This document shows positions 45,815 through 53,848 of a stretch of DNA of 62,253 nucleotides, piece after piece; the stretch's first letter is position 1, and each line of letters begins with the position of its first letter. The notes beneath the pieces are model-generated. The model did not search any database and had not been told where the DNA came from. It was given only the letters and a program-made list of their open reading frames with translations. Source of the stretch: Legionellaceae bacterium (GTDB lineage Bacteria > Pseudomonadota > Gammaproteobacteria > Legionellales > Legionellaceae); contig JASBUC010000024.1 in the NCBI GenBank assembly GCA_030148065.1, forward strand, positions 1 to 62,253, in the 5' to 3' direction. Made by a program: the position numbers and the translations under genes.

Positions 45815-46395
45815 ATAAACTTGCCAAGAAGGAATTACGGGCAAGACTAAAGAAGGCAAGGAATGAGCTGCCACAGGCGCAGGTTTTAGAACATTCAAAG
45901 ATTATTTGCCAATCCATTCTGAGTAGCCCTTACTACCAGAAAGCAAAGAGTCTTGCGCTCTACCACGCTTTTGGCAATGAAGTTGATTTGAGCATGCTTT
46001 ATGAAGAAGCATTGCTGAAAGGCAAGGGGGTTTGCCTACCGATTGTTAATATGCAAAAAAACCTCCTTCACTTTGTGGAAGTAGACAAAAGCACGCCCTT
46101 ATTTAAGAACCAACTGGGTATGCTTGAACCAAACTTGTCTGACTGTGTGCAAAGACCACTACAAAGCCTAGATCTGCTTATCATGCCTTTGCTTGGCTTT
46201 GATGAGCATTGCAACCGGCTGGGCATGGGAGGCGGCTTCTATGACCGAACCTTGGTAGACTTCAGCCCACAGCAAAGACCTCGTTTAGTAGGCGTTGCTC
46301 ATCAATGCCAATACAGTCCAGAATTAAACCTTGATCCTTGGGATGTTTCACTAGACTGCATCATTACCGAAAAAAAGGTTTATGACCGAGTTTAG
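45811..46395 (+). CDS. 5-formyltetrahydrofolate cyclo-ligase
   Basis: This 194-residue enzyme converts 5-formyl-THF to 5,10-methenyl-THF with ATP. It begins with GTG overlapping the previous stop (GTGA). NKLAKKELRARLKKARNEL at the N-terminus, VCLPIV, and GFDEHCNRLGMGGGFYDRTL are the family signatures (YgfA/MTHFS). In enteric bacteria the 6S RNA gene lies upstream of this gene; here the space is occupied by the coding sequence of the Aas-like protein. Confidence 0.93.
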   Translation: MNKLAKKELRARLKKARNELPQAQVLEHSKIICQSILSSPYYQKAKSLALYHAFGNEVDLSMLYEEALLKGKGVCLPIVNMQKNLLHFVEVDKSTPLFKNQLGMLEPNLSDCVQRPLQSLDLLIMPLLGFDEHCNRLGMGGGFYDRTLVDFSPQQRPRLVGVAHQCQYSPELNLDPWDVSLDCIITEKKVYDRV

Positions 46396-46424
46396 ACTAC
46401 TAAATGACTGAATAAAAAATTAGT

Positions 46425-46586
46425 TATACTCAAAATACTTGAAAATGCCCTTTTTTAGGTCTGGCTATTTTCTCTCTGTAAAACGTTTAAAAGCAAGTCA
46501 TAGATGATCTATGGCGCGTTTTTAAACGTTTTACAGGGTGAGAATGGGTATCATAAAAATGGGCATTTTCAAGTATTTTGAGTATA
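46425..46586. mobile_element. 162-bp palindromic MITE-like element C
   Basis: Perfect 26-bp terminal inverted repeats (46425-46450 and 46561-46586) surround further nested arms. CTGTAAAACGTTTAAAA (46476-46492) pairs with 46520-46536, and CATAGAtgaTCTATG (46499-46513) forms the tip. TA dinucleotides flank both ends, fitting a TA target duplication. It has no ORF. The whole 46396-46614 gap contains nothing else. The near-perfect arms suggest recent mobility, though a terminator role between convergent genes is possible. Confidence 0.65.
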
Positions 46587-46614
46587 TAACGCCGAGCATG
46601 GAAAAAAGGTGAAG

Positions 46615-46923
46615 CTAGGAGTAGGCACAGCGGTAGAAAGCACTGAGCGCATCATTATAATTATTAAACCAACCAAACTGGTGCAGTTTTTCTTTTTGCT
46701 TACCGTGGTTTAGGCATTCATCGAGGGTTATCACACAGCCTTTGTAATGAATTTGTTTGAAAGGCGGGTAGCCAAAGCGGGATGAGTGGACGGGAAGCCT
46801 GGTCTGAAAACAAACGTAGTAACTATCATTCAAGGGTTGGTCGCTGGGGGTTAGCCCTTTGGCTGTGGCATACGTGCTAATCAAAGAAAAAACTGAGACC
46901 GCAATTGTTTTTTTTATGGTCAT
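46615..46923 (-). CDS. small secreted protein of unknown function
   Basis: This 102-residue protein has a signal peptide (MTIKKTIAVSVFSLISTYATA). The mature 80 residues contain four cysteines (CFQTRL, GCVITL, DECLNH, YRCAYS), likely two disulfides. It also has aromatic-rich turns such as FGWFNNYNDAL. No family is recognised. It lies 20 bases after the FlhB-tail-like gene on the same strand and ends near the palindromic element. A periplasmic or extracellular location is predicted. Confidence 0.55.
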   Translation of the reverse strand: MTIKKTIAVSVFSLISTYATAKGLTPSDQPLNDSYYVCFQTRLPVHSSRFGYPPFKQIHYKGCVITLDECLNHGKQKEKLHQFGWFNNYNDALSAFYRCAYS

Positions 46924-46943
46924 TTTTAAAACCTTAGTGGCGT

Positions 46944-47144
46944 TTATTTTTTGATAGCACGTTCTTTTTCATTATTCAACTGGAATATCAGCTCCAGACT
47001 GGTTGCAAGGGTTACTAAAAGCTCCTCTGGAATTTCCATTAACTCGATTTCAGAGAGAAGTTTGTTCAGCTCGTGACTTTGCTTTAGTGAGATCCCATGA
47101 GCTTTGGCAATATTAGTCAGATTGTGTTTTTGGGGTTTAGTCAT
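46944..47144 (-). CDS. FlhB cytoplasmic-tail-like (FhlB/YlqH type) protein
   Basis: This 66-residue protein resembles the C-terminal cytoplasmic domain of the flagellar export switch FlhB. The pattern IAKAHGISLKQSHELNKLLSEIEL, then EIPEELLVTLATSLELIFQLN matches the end of that domain. It lacks the autocleaving NPTH loop and the preceding membrane part. Free-standing copies (FhlB, YlqH) are known next to FliK-like genes in some bacteria, which is the case here. Its start overlaps the FliK-like stop by ATGA. It may affect substrate specificity of an export apparatus, if one exists in this organism. Confidence 0.65.
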   Translation of the reverse strand: MTKPQKHNLTNIAKAHGISLKQSHELNKLLSEIELMEIPEELLVTLATSLELIFQLNNEKERAIKK

Positions 47145-48322
47145 ACTTTAAGATCCAATAAAGAGGGTTGAGAGAGTGTGCTGTTGGTTTCTAGGTTTAG
47201 CCCTAGGTGGTAGAACGTAATTAATTTAACGTGTAGATTTTTAAGTCTCTTTTTCAACAAGGCATCATTGAGACTTAACAGATCATTAGTAAGAGAATTA
47301 TTTGACCAGATCTGCAAAGATATTTTTCCTTTTACTTTGCTGACTTTTATTTGAATGGCTCCGAGGTTTTCAAGATCAAGGGCCATCATGATGCTATCAA
47401 GGTTTGCTTTATTAGAGTTATTTTTTTCAATTAAGACTGGGATGGAATGGATGCTTTGACCAAGCTTTGTAGTTAAATCGAGCATCAAACAGGTATCAGA
47501 GCTAAAATTGGTGGTCAAGGAGTTTAATTGTTGCGAGGTAATTCTTGAGAGCATTTGAGTGGCAAGTTCTTGTACTAATTTGATTAGAGAGGGTTTTGCT
47601 TCTAGCCTTGGTTCGTGATTTTTAATAGGGTAGGGGAGGCTGCCTTTAATAGGGGATTGCAGCGTGTTTTGCAAACTTGTAGAAAATGCACAAGATTGCA
47701 AATACTCGTAAAAAGCAGTGGTATTTAACCAGTAGATGGGCGATGTTCTGTCTTGCTCTGACGTGGTAAGATCACGGATAAGATTCAAGCATTTTGCTTT
47801 TAAATCATGCTGAATAAAGTCTTCTTGCCCCGTCTTTAAGTGCTGCTCTAAGAAAATACCACTTTGTTTTAGAGATTTTAATAACCCATCTTTGCTTTTT
47901 AAGGTCTCTTCATTTGGTAAATGAGCCATGAGAGATTTTAATTGTTCTAGAGTTTTTTCAGGCAGTGTGTTCCCATTTTCTAATAGTTGCCAGTTAATTA
48001 GACTTAAGTTATTTCCTGCTGGGCGCTCAAATGGCAGAACTAACTTTAATACATCTGTTCTGAATTGCTGAATGCTGATTCTTTCTTGAACTTCTAAAAC
48101 CAGGGATGGCTGTGTTTTGATGATTTGCAACAACAATACTTCGCCTCTGTTAAGGGCATGTTTTTTTTCCAAATAGACTCGATGGCCCTCTAAATCTAAG
48201 ATGAGCTCTAAGTCGCTTGGCTCGGATACCACCACCGCTTTAATAAACCGCCCTAAATAGGTACTCGCCAGTTTTGGAGGAACCTTTTGTCTTTTACTGG
48301 TTTTTGGTAGAACAATTAACAT
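47141..48322 (-). CDS. FliK-like (hook-length control domain) protein
   Basis: This 393-residue protein has no signal peptide. Residues 1-100 form a beta-rich domain (VYLEKKHALNRGEVLLLQI). A helical, leucine- and glutamine-rich middle follows. The C-terminal 100 residues read like the FliK/Flg_hook fold: LTTKLGQSIHSIPVLIEKNN, LENLGAIQIKVSKVKGKISLQIWSNN, then LLKKRLKNLHVKLITFYHLGLNLE. Pairing with the FlhB-tail-like gene strengthens this reading. No other flagellar gene is in the window. It is divergent from the 2-oxoacid dehydrogenase gene. Confidence 0.6.
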   Translation of the reverse strand: MLIVLPKTSKRQKVPPKLASTYLGRFIKAVVVSEPSDLELILDLEGHRVYLEKKHALNRGEVLLLQIIKTQPSLVLEVQERISIQQFRTDVLKLVLPFERPAGNNLSLINWQLLENGNTLPEKTLEQLKSLMAHLPNEETLKSKDGLLKSLKQSGIFLEQHLKTGQEDFIQHDLKAKCLNLIRDLTTSEQDRTSPIYWLNTTAFYEYLQSCAFSTSLQNTLQSPIKGSLPYPIKNHEPRLEAKPSLIKLVQELATQMLSRITSQQLNSLTTNFSSDTCLMLDLTTKLGQSIHSIPVLIEKNNSNKANLDSIMMALDLENLGAIQIKVSKVKGKISLQIWSNNSLTNDLLSLNDALLKKRLKNLHVKLITFYHLGLNLETNSTLSQPSLLDLKV

Positions 48323-48424
48323 CTTATTCCTTTTAATGCCTTGATTTCTCTTACTCTTTATCTGTCGGCAGATCCTATTAATTCTTAAGAAGAAGCGTTA
48401 CTCTTATGCCTCTTGTGTGGTTTT

Positions 48425-50644
48425 ATGGACAAAGAAGTGACACTAGATAGGTTAGAGGTAGTAGAGAAGCAGTTTATTGAGGCGGTTGAACAAGATTGTT
48501 TACCAGATCCTAAAGAGAGCAATACCTGCAGTTTGACAAAGGATCAGTTAATTAGTTTATTTGACTCTCAAATTAAGAGTCGCTTGCTTGATATTGTGGC
48601 AAGAAAGCTTAAAGAAAAGGGAGAAGTTTTTTACACCATCGGCAGCAGTGGCCATGAAGGAAATGCGGTCATGGGTCAGTGTTTTTCTTATCAGGACATG
48701 GCTTTTTTACATTATCGTAGCGGCGCTTTTTTCATTGAGCGTGCCAAGCAATTAAACATAGATGGCGTATATGATGTGTTGTTGTCATTGGTTGCGGCAA
48801 GTGACAATAATATTTCAGGGGGGCGGCATAAAGTCTTTGGTAGCCTGCCATTAAACATCCCCCCGCAGACCAGCACCATTGCTTCTCACTTACCGAAAGC
48901 ACTGGGGGCGGCTCTGTCACTTTGTCACAAGCGAGACGATGGTGATAAAAATAAACTCTTAAAGCGAGATGGGGCCGTGCTGGTTAGTTTTGGTGATGCC
49001 TCTTTAAATCACGCCAGTGCTCAAACAACGATTAATGCAGCTTCAAGACTTGCCTACCTTAAGCACCCACTCCCTTTAGTTTTTATTTGCGAAGACAACG
49101 GGATAGGAATTTCTGTACCAACACCCAAAGAGTGGGTCAAAGAATCAATCCAAAACCGAGTCGGGATTGAATATCTATCAGCAAATGGTTTAAGTTTAGT
49201 AAGCCTGATTAATGCCAGTCAACAGGCTGAATTTCTGGCAAAGAAGCAAAAAAAATGCGTCTTTTTACACATGAAGTGTCATCGAATTTTAGGACATGCA
49301 GGTTCTGATATTGAGCAGCAATATCTAAGTTTAAAACAAATTGAAAGAAATGAAGCGCATTGCCCACTACTCTATAGTGCTGCTTTTTTAATTGAACAAG
49401 AAGTCCTTAGTAAGCATGAGATCTTAGAGCTTTATCAAGGCATTGAACAGGATATTTGGCTAAAAGCTGAAGAGGTGATAAAGAAGCCGAAACTAACAAC
49501 TTCTCGCGAGATAATGCAATCTATTATCCCCAAGCCTTTTAAGAGTCAGCCATATAAAGTGCCAAGCAAAGAAAAAAGACAAGACGTTTTTAAAGAAAAA
49601 TTTTCACATCTTGCTATGAAACGCACCATGCAACAGCTGATTAATTTAGCGTTAACCGATTTACTTTTGACTTATCCGAATACGATTGTTTTTGGTGAGG
49701 ATGTGGCAAAAAAAGGTGGGGTGTATCGAGTGACGGCCGATCTTGCAAAGCAATTTGGACCTCATCGAGTCTTTGACACCATTTTGGATGAGACCACCAT
49801 ATTAGGCACGGCGATTGGGTTTGCTCACAATGGTTTTCTGCCAGTGCCTGAGATTCAATTCTTAGCCTACCTTCATAATGCCGAAGATCAGTTAAGAGGC
49901 GAGGCTGCAACACTGTCCTTTTTTTCATCGGGCGATTATAAAAATCCAATGGTGATTCGGATTGCCTCACTTGCATATCAAAAAGGGTTTGGAGGTCACT
50001 TTCATAATGATAACTCTATTTCAGTGCTACGAGACATTCCGGGATTAATCGTTGCTTGTCCTTCCAATGGTGAATCCGCAGTGCACTTATTACGAGAGTG
50101 TTTTAGATTGGCGCATCAAGAAGGACGGGTCGTGGTCTTTCTAGAGCCAATAGCGCTCTACATGACAAAAGATCTGCACCAAAAGGGTGATGAAGGCTGG
50201 TTGAAACAATACCCGTCGACCAAGAAAAAGATTTCACTGTCTGAGATAAGTGCCTATGGGCAGGGTGAGTGTTTAATTATTAGTTACGCTAATGGCGTTT
50301 ATCTCTCTTTGCAAGCACAGAAACGGCTACAAAAAGAGGGCATTAAGGTCAGAGTTGTTGATTTGAACTGGTTAAAACCTCTTCCGATTGAGTCTCTGGC
50401 AGAAGAAGTCAAGTCGTCAAAACGCGTATTAATTGTTGATGAAGGTCGAAAAAGCGGCTCGGTTAGTGAAGAGTTGATGACCCTGCTTATGGAAAATTTA
50501 AAAGAGGCTTTACCACCAATTAAGAGAATAACGGGGGAAGATTCTTTTATCTCTTTGGGTAATTCTTGGCAATGTTTGTTACCAAGTGTTTCCAAAATTG
50601 TGGAAGCTGTGATGGAGTTTGAACCAATGAAGATGAACGTATAG
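48425..50644 (+). CDS. fused 2-oxoacid dehydrogenase E1 alpha/beta (branched-chain type)
   Basis: I take ATG 48425 (MDKEVTLDRLEVVEK), about 739 residues. The alpha half (about 1-370) binds thiamine diphosphate at GDASLNHASAQTTIN and EDNGIGIS. The beta half (about 390-735) has VFGEDVAKKGGVYRVT, ILDETTILGTAIGFAHNG and the C-terminal VLIVDEGRKSGSVSEEL. Such fused E1 enzymes decarboxylate branched-chain 2-oxoacids and transfer the acyl group to E2. No E2 or E3 gene is adjacent. An acyl-CoA dehydrogenase gene follows 11 bases later, suggesting an amino acid degradation operon. Confidence 0.88.
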   Translation: MDKEVTLDRLEVVEKQFIEAVEQDCLPDPKESNTCSLTKDQLISLFDSQIKSRLLDIVARKLKEKGEVFYTIGSSGHEGNAVMGQCFSYQDMAFLHYRSGAFFIERAKQLNIDGVYDVLLSLVAASDNNISGGRHKVFGSLPLNIPPQTSTIASHLPKALGAALSLCHKRDDGDKNKLLKRDGAVLVSFGDASLNHASAQTTINAASRLAYLKHPLPLVFICEDNGIGISVPTPKEWVKESIQNRVGIEYLSANGLSLVSLINASQQAEFLAKKQKKCVFLHMKCHRILGHAGSDIEQQYLSLKQIERNEAHCPLLYSAAFLIEQEVLSKHEILELYQGIEQDIWLKAEEVIKKPKLTTSREIMQSIIPKPFKSQPYKVPSKEKRQDVFKEKFSHLAMKRTMQQLINLALTDLLLTYPNTIVFGEDVAKKGGVYRVTADLAKQFGPHRVFDTILDETTILGTAIGFAHNGFLPVPEIQFLAYLHNAEDQLRGEAATLSFFSSGDYKNPMVIRIASLAYQKGFGGHFHNDNSISVLRDIPGLIVACPSNGESAVHLLRECFRLAHQEGRVVVFLEPIALYMTKDLHQKGDEGWLKQYPSTKKKISLSEISAYGQGECLIISYANGVYLSLQAQKRLQKEGIKVRVVDLNWLKPLPIESLAEEVKSSKRVLIVDEGRKSGSVSEELMTLLMENLKEALPPIKRITGEDSFISLGNSWQCLLPSVSKIVEAVMEFEPMKMNV

Positions 50645-50655
50645 GGAGGCAAGCC

Positions 50656-51813
50656 GTGGAAGATTTTTTATCTTTAGGAGAAAGTTTAAGTGATGAAGAG
50701 CGTTTAGTGCAGGAATCTGTGAAGCGCTTTGTTGAAGAGAGTGTGATGCCAGTCATTGGAGAGGCTTATGAGAAGGCAAGCTTTCCAACTGAGTTTATCG
50801 ATGAATCTGCAAATCTTGGACTCTTGGGGTTAACCCTTCCTGAAGAGTATGGTGGAAGTTCTGCTTCTTATACTAGTTATGGTTTAGTTTGCCAGGAGTT
50901 GGAGCGGGGAGACAGTGGCCTTAGAAGCTTTGTCTCTGTGCAAAATAGTTTGTGTATGTTCCCAATTTATAAATATGGCAGCGAGGAGCAGCGTCAAACC
51001 TTTTTGAATGAAATGGCAGAAGGGAAGTTAATAGCCTCTTTTGGTTTAACAGAGCCTGATTCAGGCAGTGATCCTGCCAGCATGCGCACGTTTGCCAAGA
51101 AAGTGAGTGGGGGCTACTTATTAAATGGATCTAAAATGTGGATCACCAATGCCCCCATTGCTGATTTGGCGGTTGTTTGGGCCCAGACAGAAGAAGGCAT
51201 TCGCGGGTTTATAGTCGAGCGTGATTTTGACGGTTTCTCAACCCCTGAGATTCACCAGAAAATGTCCTTGAGGGCTTCTCGAACTGGTGAGTTAGTGTTT
51301 GAAAATGTCTTTGTGCCAGAGAGTCACTTTTTGCCAGGGAGCGTAAAAGGCTTAAGTGCGCCGTTATCTTGTCTGACGGAAGCGCGTTTTGGTATTGCCT
51401 TTGGTGCAATTGGTGCTGCGATGGCTTGTTTTGACACAGCCCATCAATATTGTATGGAGCGAAAACAATTTGATAAACCAATAGCAAGTTTTCAGCTGAT
51501 CCAAAAGTCGCTAGCGGACATGTTTACAGAAATCACTAAGACACAGTGCTTTAATTTACAGTTGGCAAGACTCAAAGAGGAAGGAAGAGCCACCCATGTG
51601 ATGGTCTCTATGGCGAAGAAAAATGCTTGTGAGGTAGCGCTAAACGTTGCCAGGACCTGCCGAAATTTACTAGGTGGCAACGGTATTAGCCTTGAGTATC
51701 ATATCATTCGTCATATGACGAATTTAGAAAGCGTCTTTACCTATGAGGGAACCGATAACATTCATACTTTAGCAATTGGTCGCTACTTAACAGGGATTAA
51801 CGCTTTTGGTTAA
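50656..51813 (+). CDS. acyl-CoA dehydrogenase, glutaryl-CoA dehydrogenase-like
   Basis: This 385-residue flavoenzyme has the FAD-binding stretch FGLTEPDSGSDPASMRT, WITNAPIADLAVVWA, and the glutaryl-specific-looking MSLRASRTGELVFENVFVPE. The C-terminal VFTYEGTDNIHTLAIGRYLTGINAF places the catalytic glutamate in YEGT, as in GcdH. GcdH oxidises and decarboxylates glutaryl-CoA to crotonyl-CoA in lysine and tryptophan degradation. The start is probably GTG with GGGAGG upstream. It forms an operon with the E1 gene and overlaps the convergent J-domain gene by 27 bases. Confidence 0.85.
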   Translation: MEDFLSLGESLSDEERLVQESVKRFVEESVMPVIGEAYEKASFPTEFIDESANLGLLGLTLPEEYGGSSASYTSYGLVCQELERGDSGLRSFVSVQNSLCMFPIYKYGSEEQRQTFLNEMAEGKLIASFGLTEPDSGSDPASMRTFAKKVSGGYLLNGSKMWITNAPIADLAVVWAQTEEGIRGFIVERDFDGFSTPEIHQKMSLRASRTGELVFENVFVPESHFLPGSVKGLSAPLSCLTEARFGIAFGAIGAAMACFDTAHQYCMERKQFDKPIASFQLIQKSLADMFTEITKTQCFNLQLARLKEEGRATHVMVSMAKKNACEVALNVARTCRNLLGGNGISLEYHIIRHMTNLESVFTYEGTDNIHTLAIGRYLTGINAFG

Positions 51814-52530
51814 TGGGGCAGACGGAATGCCATCGCGAAGGTTGATAAAGCTTGATGCCAAATTGCAGAGTATGCTAAGAGCTGCTACTGTTTCTAAGCA
51901 AACAGCAAGCAGGCTAAGCCCTACGGTCAAGGCAAAGAGTGAGCCGGTGGTTTTAGCAACTTTGGTCGCTTCGAAAAAGCGGCCAAACTCTTTCTGTTTT
52001 TGGCTCTCTTCTATGGTAAAGAGGGCTTCAACCGTTTTATAAATCAACACAATTAGAGAGACGGCACTGATGGTTGTAAGTGCTGGAATGACTAAGCTTG
52101 TGATAATCGGTAAAAGAATTAAAGAACCAAAATCAATTAGTAACAGATTGAAATCAAAAGGGGTGGTTAGTGTTCTTTTTAGGGCATAGAGCAGTTCATT
52201 AAAAAGTCCTTTAATGCTCATGCCTTGTACAAAAACATTTTGAGGCAAAAACCAAAGCGTCCCATTTTGTCGAGCAACTAGATAGTCTTTAGCATTGTTT
52301 AACAAGACAAACGCCTTTTGTGCTTTATCAGTCAGTTCAGGGTTTTTATCTGGGTGAAAGAGTAAGCTAAGGAGTTTGTAGCGTTTATTAATGTCTTTTT
52401 CTGACATGTTACTTCTAAATGAGAAGAGCACGTCTGGCGTTAGTTGGTTTTCTTTCCAATTAATTAATGTGTCGAGTTGTGCTTCTCTTGTCTTTCCATA
52501 CAGTGGGTGATTATTGTCAAATATAGCCAT
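51787..52530 (-). CDS. J-domain protein with membrane segments
   Basis: This 247-residue protein carries a J-like domain at about residues 30-85, with the HPD motif in LLSLLFHPDKNPELTDKAQKAFVLLNNAKDYL. Three or so hydrophobic segments follow (about 130-165 and 195-225), with a charged loop between. Zinc-finger and G/F regions of classical DnaJ are absent. It could recruit Hsp70 to a membrane. Membrane J-proteins occur among host-directed proteins of intracellular bacteria, so a role outside the cell is possible but unproven. Confidence 0.65.
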   Translation of the reverse strand: MAIFDNNHPLYGKTREAQLDTLINWKENQLTPDVLFSFRSNMSEKDINKRYKLLSLLFHPDKNPELTDKAQKAFVLLNNAKDYLVARQNGTLWFLPQNVFVQGMSIKGLFNELLYALKRTLTTPFDFNLLLIDFGSLILLPIITSLVIPALTTISAVSLIVLIYKTVEALFTIEESQKQKEFGRFFEATKVAKTTGSLFALTVGLSLLAVCLETVAALSILCNLASSFINLRDGIPSAPLTKSVNPC

Positions 52531-52592
52531 TAATTGCTGCGGATGGTCTAAAAAAAAGCAACTGTAGCAAGATGGTCTATGACATGCAAGAC

Positions 52593-52621
52593 AAAAAAAA
52601 GCCCACGCAGGGTGGGCTTTT
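52593..52621 (-). terminator. intrinsic terminator of the papain-like protease gene
   Basis: On the minus strand AAAAGCCCAC pairs with GTGGGCTTTT around a five-base loop and runs into at least eight T. It lies 14 bases after the protease stop codon at 52635. Confidence 0.9.
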
Positions 52622-52634
52622 AGTGTGGGTAATA

Positions 52635-53705
52635 CTATTTAGCCACAATTTCTTGAGCTTCCATGGTCAGCAATTTAAAGTGATCATAGCTCATGTAGTA
52701 GTTTCCTTTATCACCAGCCCAAGTACCCCAGGAGTTACGTAGGGTTAACAAGCCTTGTGCGAAGTTACCATCAAAAGAAAAGGCTGTGGCATTATCATCA
52801 AAGCCTGTGATAATCATTTCATGGCCTGCATCAATCTTGCCTTCTTCTGCATCTTTGATGATGGCATCATTTAGCATCCAAGTATCAAATAAACCATTGT
52901 GCATCCCAGTGGCACCATTCATGCCTTGGTATACGTCAAGCAGTACGCCAAAGGTGACGCGGTGGCCATCTTTAAGAGCTTGTTTGACATCGGCAAGGAC
53001 TTTGTCAGGATCGTGAGAGTCTTGACGGAAGGCATCAATGGTGTCAAGAATTGGGTTCCAGGTAATGCTCTCCTTGATTGATTCAGCCATGTCGGTGTAG
53101 TCCTCAACACTCATGGCGCTGCCAGTTTTGTTGGCATCATCTTTAGGATACTCTTTCAGACCGCCACAGCCATTAAGACGCTGTTTGTCTTTTGGTACCA
53201 CGCCATATTCCATTAATTCGCCGAGTACCAAAGGTCCCCAGGAACCATCCCAGCCATTTGGAAAGTCAGGATCGTCTTTTTCTAAGGTTTTTCCAAGGGC
53301 CAATGAGCAGAGCTGGCTAACGTAGTCGCCTTGTTGATAGACGGCATCAATCGCACCAGTATTTGCAAAGGTGACGCAGCTACCATGCATGCCTTGATCC
53401 AGTACCGGCACATTGCCCATACCGAGTTCCATTGACTCACCATTTAAGTCTTTACTGGTCTTATTTGTTTGCTTGATGGTTTGGGCAACATTTGCCATTT
53501 GTTTAACCGCAGCTTTCGAGAGTTTTACTTTTTGTAATAAGACAACTTTGGGTAGTTCTTGGCGCTTGTTGCTTTGTAGTTGTTGTAGGCTTGGGCTTGG
53601 TTTAATGGTGACTGGAATGTTGCCAACAATTTCAACATTCTTTGCCATGATGCTGCTTGCAACCAAACAAAGACTAAGGCCTGCTAAGGTATTTGATACT
53701 TTCAT
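52635..53705 (-). CDS. secreted papain-like (C1 family) cysteine protease
   Basis: This 356-residue preprotein has a signal peptide to about residue 21 (VASSIMA). A pro-region of about 75 residues follows, then a C1-type core. The oxyanion glutamine and nucleophile are Q104 and C110 in LDQGMHGSCVTFA, with the papain spacing. The catalytic histidine is in AGHEMIITGFDD (near residue 297) and the asparagine in TLRNSWG (near 328). It is probably exported to the periplasm or medium. The gene has its own terminator and is divergent from pyrB. Confidence 0.88.
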   Translation of the reverse strand: MKVSNTLAGLSLCLVASSIMAKNVEIVGNIPVTIKPSPSLQQLQSNKRQELPKVVLLQKVKLSKAAVKQMANVAQTIKQTNKTSKDLNGESMELGMGNVPVLDQGMHGSCVTFANTGAIDAVYQQGDYVSQLCSLALGKTLEKDDPDFPNGWDGSWGPLVLGELMEYGVVPKDKQRLNGCGGLKEYPKDDANKTGSAMSVEDYTDMAESIKESITWNPILDTIDAFRQDSHDPDKVLADVKQALKDGHRVTFGVLLDVYQGMNGATGMHNGLFDTWMLNDAIIKDAEEGKIDAGHEMIITGFDDNATAFSFDGNFAQGLLTLRNSWGTWAGDKGNYYMSYDHFKLLTMEAQEIVAK

Positions 53706-53848
53706 AATAGAAAAATCCTTAAATAGTTAATGCTAAATCGTAAAGACTAGGTGCATTAATACTTTATGCACTGGCTGGTCTGTTCTCCTGAACGACCTTT
53801 ATATATCATGTCTCCTTAGTCTTAGCAATGATGATTAAGGATTAAACA

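Noticed and set aside
46425-46586. 6S RNA (ssrS) near the cyclo-ligase gene
   Set aside because: The ssrS gene usually lies upstream of this gene, and the 26-bp perfect terminal arms with TA flanks fit a mobile palindrome better than the bulged 6S fold. It was not excluded by a model search.
49641-49976. 111-codon minus-strand frame inside the E1 gene
   Set aside because: It is a shadow of the conserved beta-subunit coding sequence and has no independent support.
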